DNA of 64,000 bases from Combretum micranthum. Taxonomy: Eukaryota; Streptophyta; Magnoliopsida; Myrtales; Combretaceae. The notes under the pieces were generated by a model. That model had not been told where the DNA came from, ran no database searches, and saw only the letters and a program-made list of their open reading frames with translations. The translations under genes and the position numbers were made by a program. The DNA is taken from assembly GCA_024138025.1 (NCBI GenBank), contig JAMXBD010000064.1, forward strand, positions 248,001 to 312,000, read 5' to 3'. Positions 22,301-34,359 of this stretch are shown piece by piece; the stretch's first letter is position 1; every line of letters starts with the position of its first letter.

Positions 22301-25300
22301 TTTTTCTCATAATAGCTTTTATATAGAAATGTCAAGTACCTAGGTTTTTTGTGTTTCCATGAAACATGGTTTTGCTGGGCAAATCCATCACCAGCAAGTC
22401 TTTGTCCACGTAGAATCAGCATGTAATTCATTATTAGTTGTTACTTCATTTCTGATGGATGAAGCAGGTTGGCAAATAACTTAAAATGGAAAATGGCATA
22501 TGTCATTCATTATTTATCACCATGGATGCAAATTTATTTTTATGTTTTGTTTTCTTGTCTTTTGTGCTTATGTTAGCCAAAAAGTAGACTCATGGATCCA
22601 TGCATCACTGCAGGATGCATATTTTAGTTGTAATATGGATCATGACACCTTTGTTTTTTATTTGTAAATTGTATTTGCCTTTCTATGAAAAATAGTATAT
22701 AGGTCTTTTACAAAGTTTGGATCATGACACTGCATTAAAGTATTATGTATAGTGTTCAACTCTATATATACATCTGCATCTGCATTTGGGAAAACCTTTT
22801 AGCAGCTAAAGTGTTCTTTTCAGATCTATATTATTTTCTCTATAATGGATAAAAGGAACTTGGAATCTAGCACTTATATCAGGCTATGTAGCTTAGTTCT
22901 CTCTTTCTTCCCCCCACCCAATTGTTCAATTTTAAAGTTCTTAATCATTGAACCGAGTGGTTTTCCTAGTAGTTAAATCCCTAGGCTAAATGGAAAATTG
23001 CAGGAAGTCCTGGTACATTCTTATCAGATCTAATTTTTTGGGTTCTTGTAAGCTTAGGCTAGGTGGGGTGGTAATTATGTCCAGATGGTGGTATACTTAA
23101 GTTATGATCATGCCCTTTCAGAACAAGAAAAATTGTTATTAGTTCTCTCAAGCTTCTGGTTCTTAAAAAAGCCACTTTTGCAGTGCTTATTTGTTTGTTC
23201 AAATTTTAGTAATCCAGTTGCTTCTATACAGCTCATCAAAAGAATGTCCTGGATGTCCACATAGTACAGTGAGGCATTTCTGCTGGTGGAATAGGGTAAG
23301 TTCTATGATTCCCCTCACATTTTCCGTTGCCTTTATCAAATTTTATATTATCTGTGGCTGCAAAATTCTTTTGTTTATCATGTAGAACATTGCAAATCCA
23401 ATACAATTACATGCAAGTTCTAAATGGGGAAAAGGAGCAATGATATTCCTAAGACAGAAAATATTGAGAAGCATACTACTTAGACGCACTAAAATTGGAA
23501 GGGCTTCTGATCTTGCACTTCCACCAAGAATTGTATGTATTATCATTCTATAGCAAAATATAACATATTAACTGCAAGGCATTTTAATCTCAGTCCTTTA
23601 TTGGTCACGTTTTAACATCGTATCCAGGTTACATTGAGGAGGGATTCATTGGACATAACTGAAGAAGATTACTACACGTCATTATATAATGAGAGCCAGG
23701 CACAATTCAATACGTATGTAGCATTACTATGTACTTCTGTTGATTATTCGAAGGAAAGTCTCGTGTGCTGCATCTTTTCATTAATTTTATAATGGTATTA
23801 CTTGTGTCACTCAGTAAATCGCATGATTGGCAAATATTGTATACATTTTCTTGTCCGATTGATACAAAGTGGAGGTTGCATGTTAGTATAAGTTCATAGT
23901 TAGTTCAATCTCGATAAAATTACTAGAAAATGAATGCTTGGAAGGTTTTGTTTTGCCTAAATTTTAACCTTACAAGTCTTCTATGTCTCTATATTTTGCC
24001 AATTTTCAGGCCAGGGTTGGTTTGTTTTAGAAATTCAGCTCCTTGTACATTGCAACAGTTCTCCTGTAGTTGATTTACTGAAGCAAAATGTTAACTTGTT
24101 AAGCTCATTAAATAATTCATGACATACCTAATTGAAGAAGCTAAATGTTAATACAGTCAAGGGATAGTATTTTTCTGGGACTCCTGTAAACAGGATGGTC
24201 AATAATAAAAATACTAACATGTTGGTTTGTTGCGTACCTAATCACACACTTAAATCCATTTTAGGATTGACAGCATTCTCATTGATGCAGATATGTTCAA
24301 GCTGGTACTATAATGAATAATTATGCTCACATATTTGACCTCCTCACTCGCCTGCGACAGGTAGTCAATATGCTTCTACAATTTGTTCTACTTGTGTCTT
24401 AGTCATAGTTTTGGTCATACAGTTTAGTTTGGGGGCAAAAACATAGTCAAGTGTTTTCCTTGTTGGCAATAGAAGAATGCCATAGTAAAAAAGCGCTCGT
24501 GCACACACAACACACACACACTCCTATAATTGACTTCCTGCATGGAACAATGGGTTATTTCTTTGGCTTAAACTTTTCCAGCTGTTACATGTTTGCAAGT
24601 TATCCATATGCGAGTTGATTGTGAGCAGGAAGGAAAAATTATCTTGGTTCTCTTGGTATTGTGAATATCTTGACAACTTTTAGTTGATTTTCTCATAATT
24701 TCTTAAAGGATTACTATCAGATACATTTAATGGCAGAATTTTTCGAAGTTTGGAGGACTTATTTTTTCTAATCTCTTTATTATAATAATGGAGAAGTGCA
24801 CCAATATTGGGGAAATAGATTTTCATTTACAGAAAAGAATTTTAATGATGCTGAACGTGATGTATGAGAATATTAAATATAACTAAACTTAGAAGGTTCT
24901 GTCAAATAAAAGATACACTATTATCCTACTTTTTTTGGGTATATATTTCTTTTCAGTTTTTTAGGGTCTTTAGCTTTTTGGAGCTTATAATCTATTTGGA
25001 TATTTATTTGTACTTATCATGCTTCTTATTACTTGTGAATTTTAGGCAGTTGACCATCCATACCTTGTGATCTACTCAAGAGCTTCAGTTGAAAGAGTGC
25101 AAATATAGTTGATACTGATGAAAAAATTTGTGGCATCTGTCACGAGCGTGCTGAAGATTCTGTGGTGAATATAATATTTATTTACCAGCTTGCATTTTCA
25201 TGGTTTTTTCAATGTAGATGCTAGAGGTTTCAATGCTAACTTTCCATTGTCTCTCCGCTGAAGCCAATTTTGATACTATATGTCTTTGTTGCTTTCAGGT

Positions 25301-27627
25301 TACCTCTTGTATGCATTCATTTTGCAAGGCTTGCTTAATCGATTATTCTTCAACATTGGGTCAAACTTCGTGCCCTTCATGTTCTAAACTGCTGACTGTT
25401 GATTTGACTACATCATCTGGCTCTGGTAGCCAGTCTGCTAAGACAACCATTAAGGGGTATAAATCCTCGAGTATTTTGAGCAGAATTCGTCTCGATGAAT
25501 TTCAGACAAGCACAAAAATAGAAGCTTTGGTATGTGGCAGAAAACATGTCTAATCATTTCAATGGCTTTGTTCTTGTTATTTCTATGTGTATTTGGATCG
25601 CCAAATTGATAAGAAGGATTCGTTTCCTGAAGCATTGAGGCTGGAAATTGCAGTCTGAAAAGTGAATGGAGACATGGTCATTTGTGAGTTAATAATGTTT
25701 TATGTTGAAGGGTTGCAAGGATGTGGTTAGTGGTAACCCATAAGTACACTCAATTAGCTTCTCAGCGTTATCTATGATACTTTACCTTTGACTTTGCAAT
25801 CCCTCTCTCCTGTTCTTAAATAGGAAACTGACAACCATAAATTCTAATTGCTGTATTTGATAAATAGCCTGTGTGTGTGTGTGTCACTCGCAACATTATG
25901 TGCCTGAGTTTAGCACTTCCACTTGTACTGTGACATCTATGTGTGTATGCATGGGTTTGTTTTTTTTTTTTTTTTTTTTTTTTGTTATTTTTTACCCATC
26001 TTTAGTGAATCTATCTTATCTCTGGGAAACTGATGCCTTTTTTCACATAATGGCTTCAATGATAATAGAGGGAAGAAATTAGATTGATGGTGGAAAGGGA
26101 TGGATCTGCTAAGGGAATTGTTTTCAGCCAATTCACATCATTTCTGGATTTAATAAATTTCTCCCTGCAAAAGGTATAACTTAACTAACAGATTTCCCTG
26201 CAAGTTAATAGAGAAGAATATTATACTTAAACAAGTTTTGCAGTCTGGTGTTAGGTTTGTCCAATTGGTTGGAGACATGTCATTAGCTGCAAGAGATGCT
26301 GCCATAAAGAAGTTCACTGAGGATCCAGACTGCAGGATCTTCCTTGTAAGCTTGAAAGCTGGGGGTGTTGCTCTTAACCTTACAGCTGCATCACATGTCA
26401 GTAATTTTTCCTACTGGTTCTGGTACTTCAATAGAATGATTTTTCTGTCTAAGGAACTTTGGCTTTTTCACCAAAAAAAGGGATTTTAGGGTCTTCAAGT
26501 TTGTCTAGAATATTTTTAAAAGTAATGCTAAAGGGTTCAGATGTTGTACCTGCTTGCAGTCCATGTCCTTAATTGCTAAAACTGGTTCTCTCTATATCTT
26601 TTCGGTTAGTACTGTTTTTGTTGGAGTCTTGTTGTCATAGCAACGTAAATGTAGATGCAAACCATGCGAATGTACTTTTTCAATTCCCTGTCCGTTGTGC
26701 TTTTGCTTGCATAATTAAGATGTCTCATCATATGTTTTAACTTGAAAATCTTTGTGTCCTGATCGTCTTATTGAAACTGTTTAGGTATTTGTGATGGACC
26801 CGTGGTGGAACCCTGCAGTGGAAAGGCAAGCCCAAGATCGAATCCATCGAATAGGACAATACAAACCAATTAGGTGGTTAGCTTTTCTTGAACTCCATTG
26901 TTAAGCTAAGCTATAATTAGCATGTTTTGCTCTGACACTTCACGCATGGCAATGTTATAGGATTGTGAGATTCATCATTGAAAATACGGTGGAGGAGAGA
27001 ATACTGAAACTACAAGAGAAGAAGGAACTAGTCTTTGAAGGGTAAGTGAGCTGTCCAATATATTATGAAGTTTTTCATGCAAGACTAGAAACATTACATG
27101 TATAATGCACTTTCAAAAAAATGTCCACAAAAGTAAATTGTGAAAAAAAAAAAAAATTATAAGAAAGTGTTTTGTATCTCACTTGAGTGATACAATTTTT
27201 TTTTTTAAAATTACATGTGTGTACGTTGTGTGCGATACATTTTAGACGTGTTGCATGACCAACGAGCGATGCATTGTAATTGTACATGTACGCTCGTTGT
27301 TCATGCGATACAAGGCCGAGACTTATATGTCGCAACCAATGTGCGATACACGAGATCCTAAATATTTTTTCGCCTAGATATCTCTACTCGAAGATGCGAT
27401 GCAAGCATAAATGTTTGTATCTTTACTCTAATGCGACATAACAACACTAATTTATCAATTTTTTTTGTACAATTTATATTTTTTATTTTGTTTTTAAAAG
27501 AACCTAGGCATGTGTTCCACTTCCATCCATATTAAACGCCTGTTCATTTTTTAGAACTGTTGGAGGATCATCGGATGCTTTGGGAAAGTTAACTGAGGCA
27601 GATTTGAGGTTTTTGTTTGTTACCTGA
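19334..27627 (+). CDS. RAD16: RAD16-type SNF2 translocase with RING finger, 16 exons, frameshift in exon 10
   Basis: Exons: 19334-19379, 19559-19648, 20255-21270, 21844-21966, 22063-22136, 23232-23295, 23386-23532, 23628-23713, 24291-24360, 25046-25164, 25299-25529, 26069-26173, 26244-26396, 26785-26873, 26961-27041, 27555-27627. All introns are GT-AG, and all phases agree except exon 10. If exon 10 had its missing base the protein would be 855 residues, close to plant RAD16-like proteins. Visible parts: acidic N-terminus; basic stretch at 102-112 (likely nuclear signal); Walker A DEMGMGKT at 189-196; a CPYC...H...C zinc-finger-like insert at 306-326; DEAH box at 383-386, split by intron 3; C3HC4 RING (CGIC...CPSC) at about 601-645; helicase C lobe with motif [14 protein letters not shown]. 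In yeast, Rad16 with Rad7 is a DNA translocase and ubiquitin ligase of global-genome nucleotide excision repair in the nucleus. That role is inferred here. As written, the frame stops after 592 residues. Confidence 0.93.
21477..21751. repeat. Foldback element in RAD16 intron 3
   Basis: Inner arms 21555-21600 and 21624-21667 are inverted copies (both contain AGTTAATGAAGATT in one orientation). Weaker matching extends outward, with AAGGGTAGT at the left edge against AAGGGACTA at the right edge read on the other strand. The unit is about 275 bp, non-coding and MITE-like. It lies wholly inside the intron and leaves both splice sites intact. Confidence 0.5.
25095..25108 (+). other. RAD16: One-base deletion and premature stop in RAD16 exon 10
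   Basis: Exon 10 is 119 bases long. Both neighbouring exon junctions are phase 0, so 120 bases are needed. Up to about 25095 the frame reads ...IYSRASVER. From about 25099 a frame shifted by one reads [16 protein letters not shown] into the RING finger. In the written frame a TAG occurs at 25106-25108. The simplest explanation is loss of one G in a GAGG(T)G context. It could be a real mutation or an assembly error. Confidence 0.85.
27224..27440. repeat. Inverted repeat and GCGATACA-type motifs in RAD16 intron 15
   Basis: Arms 27254-27268 and 27291-27305 are inverted copies with one mismatch, around a 22-base loop, and pairing extends a few bases outward. Across the region the octamer GCGATACA or GCGATGCA recurs at least five times. 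The composition is GC-richer than the rest of the intron. It looks like a transposon fragment, but no target duplication or family could be assigned. Confidence 0.45.
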
Positions 27628-28110
27628 CTTCTGTACAAGTTTGTGAAACAAATGCTGGTTTTTATGCACCTTGTGTCCCCTTTAAGCAGCTGTCCCATCT
27701 GTCGGAAAGGTCAGGTGGATGTATGAAGGGCGTAATATGGTTGATCCCAATGGGGCAGGGCTAGGTGGTTTTAGGATTAGAGGTTGTTGACTTTGACAGG
27801 GATGTATCAGTTGCCTCGACTGGCATATTTTTTGGGGTTTACTTAAATAGAATTTTTTTTGTCGAATTCGGAGAAATCCAATCAACTTTCTTTAATATGT
27901 AAATTACCGTGGATTTAGATAGTTTAGTGGAATGGTACACCGTTGCTCTTAGGGAATATAATGTCCCTCCCACTCGAGGGCCGTCAAACGTATTATCAAT
28001 TTAGTATTATTCTTTTGTGACAGCTAATGCTAGAATACATTATTTGGCTATTGGCGCATTTTGTACATGGATTTGGTATTATTTTGATATCATTTTTAAA
28101 TTAAAACGAA
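27628..28110 (+). other. 3' untranslated region / downstream flank of RAD16
   Basis: This follows the TGA at 27625-27627. It is locally less AT-rich up to about 27850 and then grades into AT-rich DNA. No clear AATAAA signal was found; plant polyadenylation signals are often loose, so the transcript end cannot be placed. No other gene was seen. Confidence 0.35.
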
Positions 28111-29560
28111 ACTGTACTAGAGCATGATACTGATGAAAAACGGATAGTTTTATTTATAAACTTGTTAAATCAAATCGATACTAATTCAATGTTGTTAAGT
28201 TATCGATACTAATTTGATGCAGATAAAAATTCGATAATCCAAAGAGGTCAGTACATGTGTACTAAACAAACACCTCTGTGGTGCTATAACCTGCTTTATT
28301 ATTAGTTGACTGCTGAAATAATTATAAAATGCAATGCAATGAGTATATTGTTACGGTCCGTTGCTACATTATATGTATCGATAGTATTAAAACAAGCTAT
28401 ATAGCTTTTTGGTGTATACAATACAATTAACTACTTAAAATTTAAACATATTAACTTATTATCTATAAATTTTTGAATTCATTTTTTGTACTTAAATCAG
28501 GTATTAAGTTATGAAAATGCATAAAGTTTTAAGGAACTATGTAAAATTTGGTACTTTTAAACTTTAGATAAGTAGTTATAACAGAAATAAGTAAAATTCA
28601 GATACAAAATGTGGTATTCAACACCATGACTTCGTTGCACAAACTGATGCACTATCTGACCAAAATTAAGCATACTCTCAAGCAGACGCAAGGTTCTGCA
28701 GATTATGGCTAATTTGGATCCTGTAGGCTTCGTTTGATTGAAGCGTCTCCCTTTTACTCTAGTAAGGTTCAGTCCACTGGATTCAGGAAATAAATTTCGA
28801 TTATTTGGGTAAATCTACTTAGAAGGATGAGAATTTTAATAAAAGGTTTAAGAAATATATTTTATAGGAAATAAAATTTTAATTGGTATTTTTATATATA
28901 AAAAAGTACAGGCTAGAGTCTAATTTTATAACAATTTAATTCTAATAGAATTATATATATGTGGTTATATTTTCTTCTTTTTGGTATCATTTTTTTGACA
29001 AGCATATAACTTAAATTGCTAGTAAAGAATACCAATATACCCTTGGCTTAAACCATTGTTTGATTGTTGCCAAAGCTCATGCATATAATATAGAATTATG
29101 GAAGCAGTAATAATAATAATAATAATAATAATCGTGTCGAATCAGCTATTGTTTTTTATTTGTTTTTCCCTCTTTTATGAATTCAGCCAAATGTGCTGTC
29201 TGAAGAAGTGACGATTGACAAATGGAAAAAAAACAAAAAAGAAATTATTTATCTGCAAGAGGCCTTGTCAATAAATGGTCAAGGAATTTTTTTATTGTAA
29301 CGGACACAAATCATATACTTTTACTATAATTAATACCAATGCCCACATCACCTATCATACATGCATGCATATGAAATCTGGATGCTTAAATATGTCCTAA
29401 AGGACCTCGATATGAGACGATAGTTGATAGGTTATATTAATCCACCAATAAATTTCGGAAATCTAAATAATTTTTCGGTCACCTGTGGCATTCATTAACT
29501 TGCAACAAAACTAAAGAAATAAAAATAAAAAAAAATAAACAACAAAGGAAAAAAAAAAAG
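28111..29560. other. Intergenic AT-rich DNA
   Basis: No gene was recognised. A (TAA)n microsatellite lies at about 29108-29132. Near 28405-28610 there is a short inverted-repeat unit with ACTACTTAAAATTTAAAC at one side and a matching inverted block at the other, probably another member of the foldback family described at 10783. Confidence 0.45.
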
Positions 29561-29897
29561 AAATTTGGTATCTAAACTTTGCATAAAAATTCAATTTGGT
29601 ACTTAAATTTTGAAATGGTCCATTTAATACCAAATCAAACTTCTTGTTACTATTTTTATTATCTCTTTCATACTGTTTACTCTGTTTGAAGAGAAAACAT
29701 ATCATTGAATATTTAATATTTCTCCTAACCTCATCTACAACTGAGAAGTTGCTTATTCTACGTCACAAAACAGAGCAAGCTGTGTTATGAGGTATTAAAA
29801 GTAATTAAGAAAATTTTGATTGGGTATTAAATTGATTATTTCAGAATTTAGGTTTCAAATTGAAATTTTTATGAGGAGTTTGGCACAAAATTTGACA
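29561..29897. repeat. Foldback (MITE-like) element, ~340 bp
   Basis: The left arm (29561-29630) contains TTTGGTATCTAAACTTT and CATTTAATACC. The right arm (about 29825-29897) read on the other strand contains the corresponding CCTAAATTCTGAAAT and CAATTTAATACC blocks. The arms are diverged but collinear over about 70 bases. The element belongs to the same family as 32876 and 37389. No coding capacity. Confidence 0.55.
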
Positions 29898-30059
29898 TTT
29901 TCTTGAAAAATGACCCACAAAACTGACCCGTATTTTAAAAGCCTCATTACATTTCAAGGCCGTCATTTTCTGCCAAAAGAAAAATAACTAACAAAACTGA
30001 TCCCAATACTCTCTTTCTCACTCGCTTTAAACTTCGCTTAAGAAAGGTTAATAAAAGCG

Positions 30060-31275
30060 CTGATTGCACGGTATTACTTCCGCTTAATCACTCTGTATTT
30101 GGTTACAAAAGTGTGATGAATATGCTATGTTGTTTATATTTCATGCATTTGTTGCCATTTGTTGTTTCTTTGTTTCATTTTGATTCAAAGTAGTTTCTTT
30201 TAGTCCCTATATATGTTCTTCTAAATATTCCAGGCAAAGGCAAACAAAAAGGTAGATCACGCGGATGGCGACATTGATGATGATGAGTACTTGCTTGAAA
30301 GAAAGAATTATCGGCAATGATAGTATGTTATGTTTTCGGCTTTTGGTTTGAATGAGTTAAAAGCCTATTTCTTAAAGCGCATTGATGGAGTCTACCTAAT
30401 TTTGGCAACATTTTTTAAGGTGTGCCATGTAAATAAGTGGGACTTAAAAGCATATTTGTGAAGGCCTATCTAATTTTAGAAACATCCTCCATAAGACAGT
30501 AGGACCATGGTGGTCTCACAATCCTATTTAGCATACCAAGGTGTGCTAGAACCACATATTTTTTTGTCATATTTATGGCACCTTATTATTTGGGTAATTG
30601 TGTGATGGATGCAATGCAATGACAAAAAAAAAAAAAAAAAAAAAAAGAGTGAGTTTGAAAGATGAAAGAAGTTTCAATTTGAGATTAATAGAATTATAGA
30701 AATTTTCTATTGAATTTATGTGACAAAATTGATAATAGATGGAATAATATCGAATCAAGAGGCCCAAGAGTAGAGCAATGATGGAATGAATAATGGCTGT
30801 ATTGAAGTGCCTCAACAACTAGTTGTTGAATATGATATGTAAGTTGAGACAACCACTGGTATGAGGAAAGAAAAGAAATGTAGATGACATAAAGATAAGT
30901 CGCCATTATTGTAGGAGATGAGATATGGGTTGAAGAACAGGAGAAATGGATAAATGAAAACTTGAACATAAGATTTTTGAAATGAATAACCTAAATGACT
31001 TATAGGTTGAGACCTTTGGGGCATTGTCCAATTTGATGGCTAGCTTGGGCTATGAAGATGGAAGAGTTCACAATTAAAGGATGAATTCTTGTAGATAAAA
31101 TGGGAATGGTAAGGCTTTTTAGTTAGTTGCACTTCTTGCCAAATGGGAATTTAATAAGAATACATGATCTTCCATAAATTGGCTTGTAAATGAAGTTAGT
31201 CGGTCCACATTCGAGTTTGCCTAAAGTCAATGGAACTCTCATTAATGTCATGTGGCTTGGTTATTGGGTACTTTT
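30060..31275 (+). pseudogene. Truncated, intron-containing RAD16 pseudogene
   Basis: This is a decayed copy of the 5' part of the RAD16-type gene. CACGGTATTACTTCC at about 30068 matches the exon 1 / intron 1 junction. Intron 1 similarity continues (CATTTTGATTCAAAGTAGT against AAATTTTGATTCGAAGTGT). Exon 2 similarity is at about 30230-30310 (GATGGCGACATTGATGATGATGAGTA). Exon 3 similarity runs from about 30745 (TCAAGAGGCCCAAGAGTAGAGCAATG) to about 31255, through the Walker A region (ATAAAATGGGAATGGTAAGGCT). Introns are kept, so it arose by DNA duplication and not through RNA. Many stops and indels are present. Nothing corresponding to exons 4-16 follows. Confidence 0.85.
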
Positions 31276-32875
31276 GGATGGAGTTTTATTTTGAAAAATT
31301 GAATATACAATCTCTATAAAGCTAACAATGATTTCATTTTTTTTTTTTTTCATTTGTTCAATCAAGCTATGCAAGGTCATTTTAATGTGCTCTTGTTATT
31401 TCTTGAATGTGTAATACCACGACATGTTCAATTTCATTCTCTTTCATTATTTTCATCTTGTTATTCAGAAACCAAGAATGACTATCAATAATTGGAAAAG
31501 AAATTGCACCTTCTAAATAATACTGTCAAAGAAATAATAGCATGCATAAGTGTTCTTTTAAGAAATTAAAAACGAAATTTGAAGATACCATTGTTCAACA
31601 AAGACCAAACCATTAAGTTGTTGGAATCTTCACCATAATCATGTTGAGAATTGCAGTTACAAAAAATTTTGATACAAAATGATGGAATTTCAAACGTAAA
31701 TATATTTACCAACAAGTAAAATCCACGAGATATTTTATCATATTAATCACTGAACTTTCATTATGGCCATTATAACCACTTAACTAAACTTTCTGAGCAT
31801 ATAGTAATCAAAATCTATCATACCATATCGTGGTAGATTTGTATTACAAATCTTTTCTATGGAGTCATGAAAATTTATGAAATTTCGCTACTTTTAAATA
31901 CTTATACACTAAAGATAATGAAATAAAAAGCATTATCTATTATTATTAGAGTCTTGTAAAATATTAATTATCACATATGAAATTTCAAATAAATTGGTAA
32001 AACTTTTCTTGGTAATGATAAAAATTCTTTTAAATGATACATACCTATATATTAATTATGTTTTAAGGCACAATTATTTTTAAAGTATTTTTAAATATAG
32101 GATGGCATGAACACACATCTTAATTAGAGAAAATAAATCATAAGTGTTAGGCTTGATTCATAGGTTCTATGCTATTAAAAAGTTATCAAAATGATTTAAT
32201 TTGATTTTTTAAAATATATTCTTCTTAATTAATACTTATGCCATAAATTAATTGTCTTAAAAGATTGTTACTATTCAATAATTTTAATTTTCGTTTCTTT
32301 TATGGATCAGGGGCGGTTTTTCAAATTTAATCCCAAAATAAATCTCAAATCTTATTCTGAAGTTAGGACAACGAAGATGCATATTGAACATGCGTTTTCA
32401 CTATGCCAATTATTTTGTAAGGGAAGTGCATGCGCTACCTAAGGCACATATGTTACCTATCCTTTGGTATCGATATAAATTAACTATGAAGACATAGACA
32501 ACACATGTGCCTTGAGTATTAATATAATTTAACACAGTTTCACTATAATATAAACCTCAACACATAGAACACAAAACATTCGTTTTCTCATTCTCTCAAT
32601 CTTGTTCTCTTTCAGCCACTTACATTCTCTATTGAACCCTCTTGCTCTCGCATTGTTTCTCCTTGTAATCATTCCTACACTACCAAAATCAACTTCTAAG
32701 GCAATTTTATCTCAATGAAGGTAAAAAATAATACTTATTTTGTTGTTTTTCTTTTTCCCTTTTTCATTACATCGTCAAATATGTGTGAAATTGTAAGTGT
32801 AGTAAAAAGATGTGTTAATTGGGTAGAATATTATGCATAAGCCATAGAAAATGACATATAGATTGATTTCATAAA
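31276..32875. other. Intergenic AT-rich DNA
   Basis: No gene was recognised on either strand. The part at about 32535-32715, with an ATAATATAAACC block followed by a long pyrimidine-rich CTC/TTC stretch, resembles a plant promoter and 5' leader. It could belong to the dead plant-mobile-domain gene further downstream, but the link is only positional. Confidence 0.35.
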
Positions 32876-33170
32876 GGGTAAATATCACATTTAGTATCTA
32901 AACTTTACCTATATTTGAAATTAGCTACTTGAGATTCTAAATGTCAATTTGGTACATGAACTAACTCCATTTTTTCAATTAAATACCTAGTCTACTTATC
33001 TTTATTTGCATCTAACCACTTAAACATTAACAATATTTTCAATTAACCACCTAATCCAGATACTATAAATGACTTCAAAAGTTTGTAGTTAATGAATTGA
33101 AACTTTTAAAGTTTAGGTAGTTAATTACATTATTTGGCAAATTTCAAATGCCAATCATGACATATGTGTG
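32876..33170. repeat. Foldback (MITE-like) element starting GGGTAAA
   Basis: The left end reads GGGTAAATATCACATTTAGT, followed by a TCTAAACTTTACC block. The right arm, read on the other strand, carries ACTACCTAAACTTTAAAAG and a TTTGAAATTTGCC block in the matching order. The same GGGTAAA terminus begins the element at 37389. About 295 bp, non-coding. Confidence 0.55.
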
Positions 33171-34359
33171 GGTAATGTTCTAATTTACTATGAGTGATGT
33201 CAATAGGTTGAAAATGATAGGTCAATTTTGAAAGATTTTATACCTATGGGAATATCATGAATGGTGATTCAGGAATAGATTATTACATCCTATAATTAAA
33301 AAGGTAGCTAGGATCAATTCCAATTATAGGGAATTTGAAAGTAGGATATGTTAGGTACTGGAATCGCATTAGAATGAAAGCAGTGCAACATTCATGATAT
33401 TATGTGTTATGGATGATGATGATGATGATGATGTAGAGGGTCTAATTTTATCGACTTAGTGAATGGGTAAAGGCCAAACCCTAAAGTTGTATGTTAGCAT
33501 CTGTAGGGATTCAAGCAGCCCATCAATTCATCATACACTACAAGCAAACACTTCAATCTATATCTCTTTAAAAATCTATGCGAACACCTCTAGTTACCTT
33601 CCTATTGAATCCGAAACAAACACTCTGATTTGTAGCAATCCAAAAAATCTAAGCAAGCATAAATGCCCATGCTAGCCCACAAGGGTAAGGAATGATGTTT
33701 TACTCTCTAATGCATCACGAGGAGTGTGATGTTATGAATCTTTGTTCATAATTAAATTTATTGCCAATGAAGATGAAAAGAATTCGCTAGCTTTGCTAAG
33801 GAGTTTGATCTTATCACGAAGAGTATGATCATATGATTGTAGTGTTATTATGCACAATTCTACCATATTAGAGATAAGTTGAATTGGCAAGCTTTACCCA
33901 ATTTCTCTTACCTCTGTCTTAGTGCAGATGCCCATTAGAAGAAAGAAAAACAAAAAAAAGACTGATGTTGAATGGAAATGGATAGTAGGACATGTTTGGA
34001 GATGATTGCAATTTACAGGCATTTATTGCAGGCGATTGAGGCACGATAGAAGAAGATGCCTAGGGATTAAATAGATAGGGTAAATCATAGGTCAACAAGT
34101 TATTGGACATTGCACTTATTAAGTAATGCATACATTATATGTTTTACATATGTTTACTTATTAAAAACTAACGAATTTCTATTTTTCTTTTTTTGTCATA
34201 GTAGATGCAACCAAGACCTTATGACACATCGGTTCTCACACAATGAATGTTTCATAGATTAGCAACCATTTGTGATGATTATGTATTATGTAAACATTCT
34301 TAGTTTCTTTGTGTATGTGTGATAATTTAATGTTAATATAACATTATACTATTATTGTT
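33171..34359. other. Intergenic DNA with short repeats
   Basis: A (GAT)n run lies at about 33411-33434. Two related segments containing TCACGAGGAGTGTGATG and TCACGAAGAGTATGATC occur near 33715 and 33815. The region could hold 5' parts of the dead gene that follows, but I found no readable protein. Confidence 0.4.

Noticed and set aside
25097..25108. Splicing within exon 10 as an explanation for the frame change
   Set aside because: The GT...AG pair there would make a 12-base intron, far below the minimum for plant splicing.
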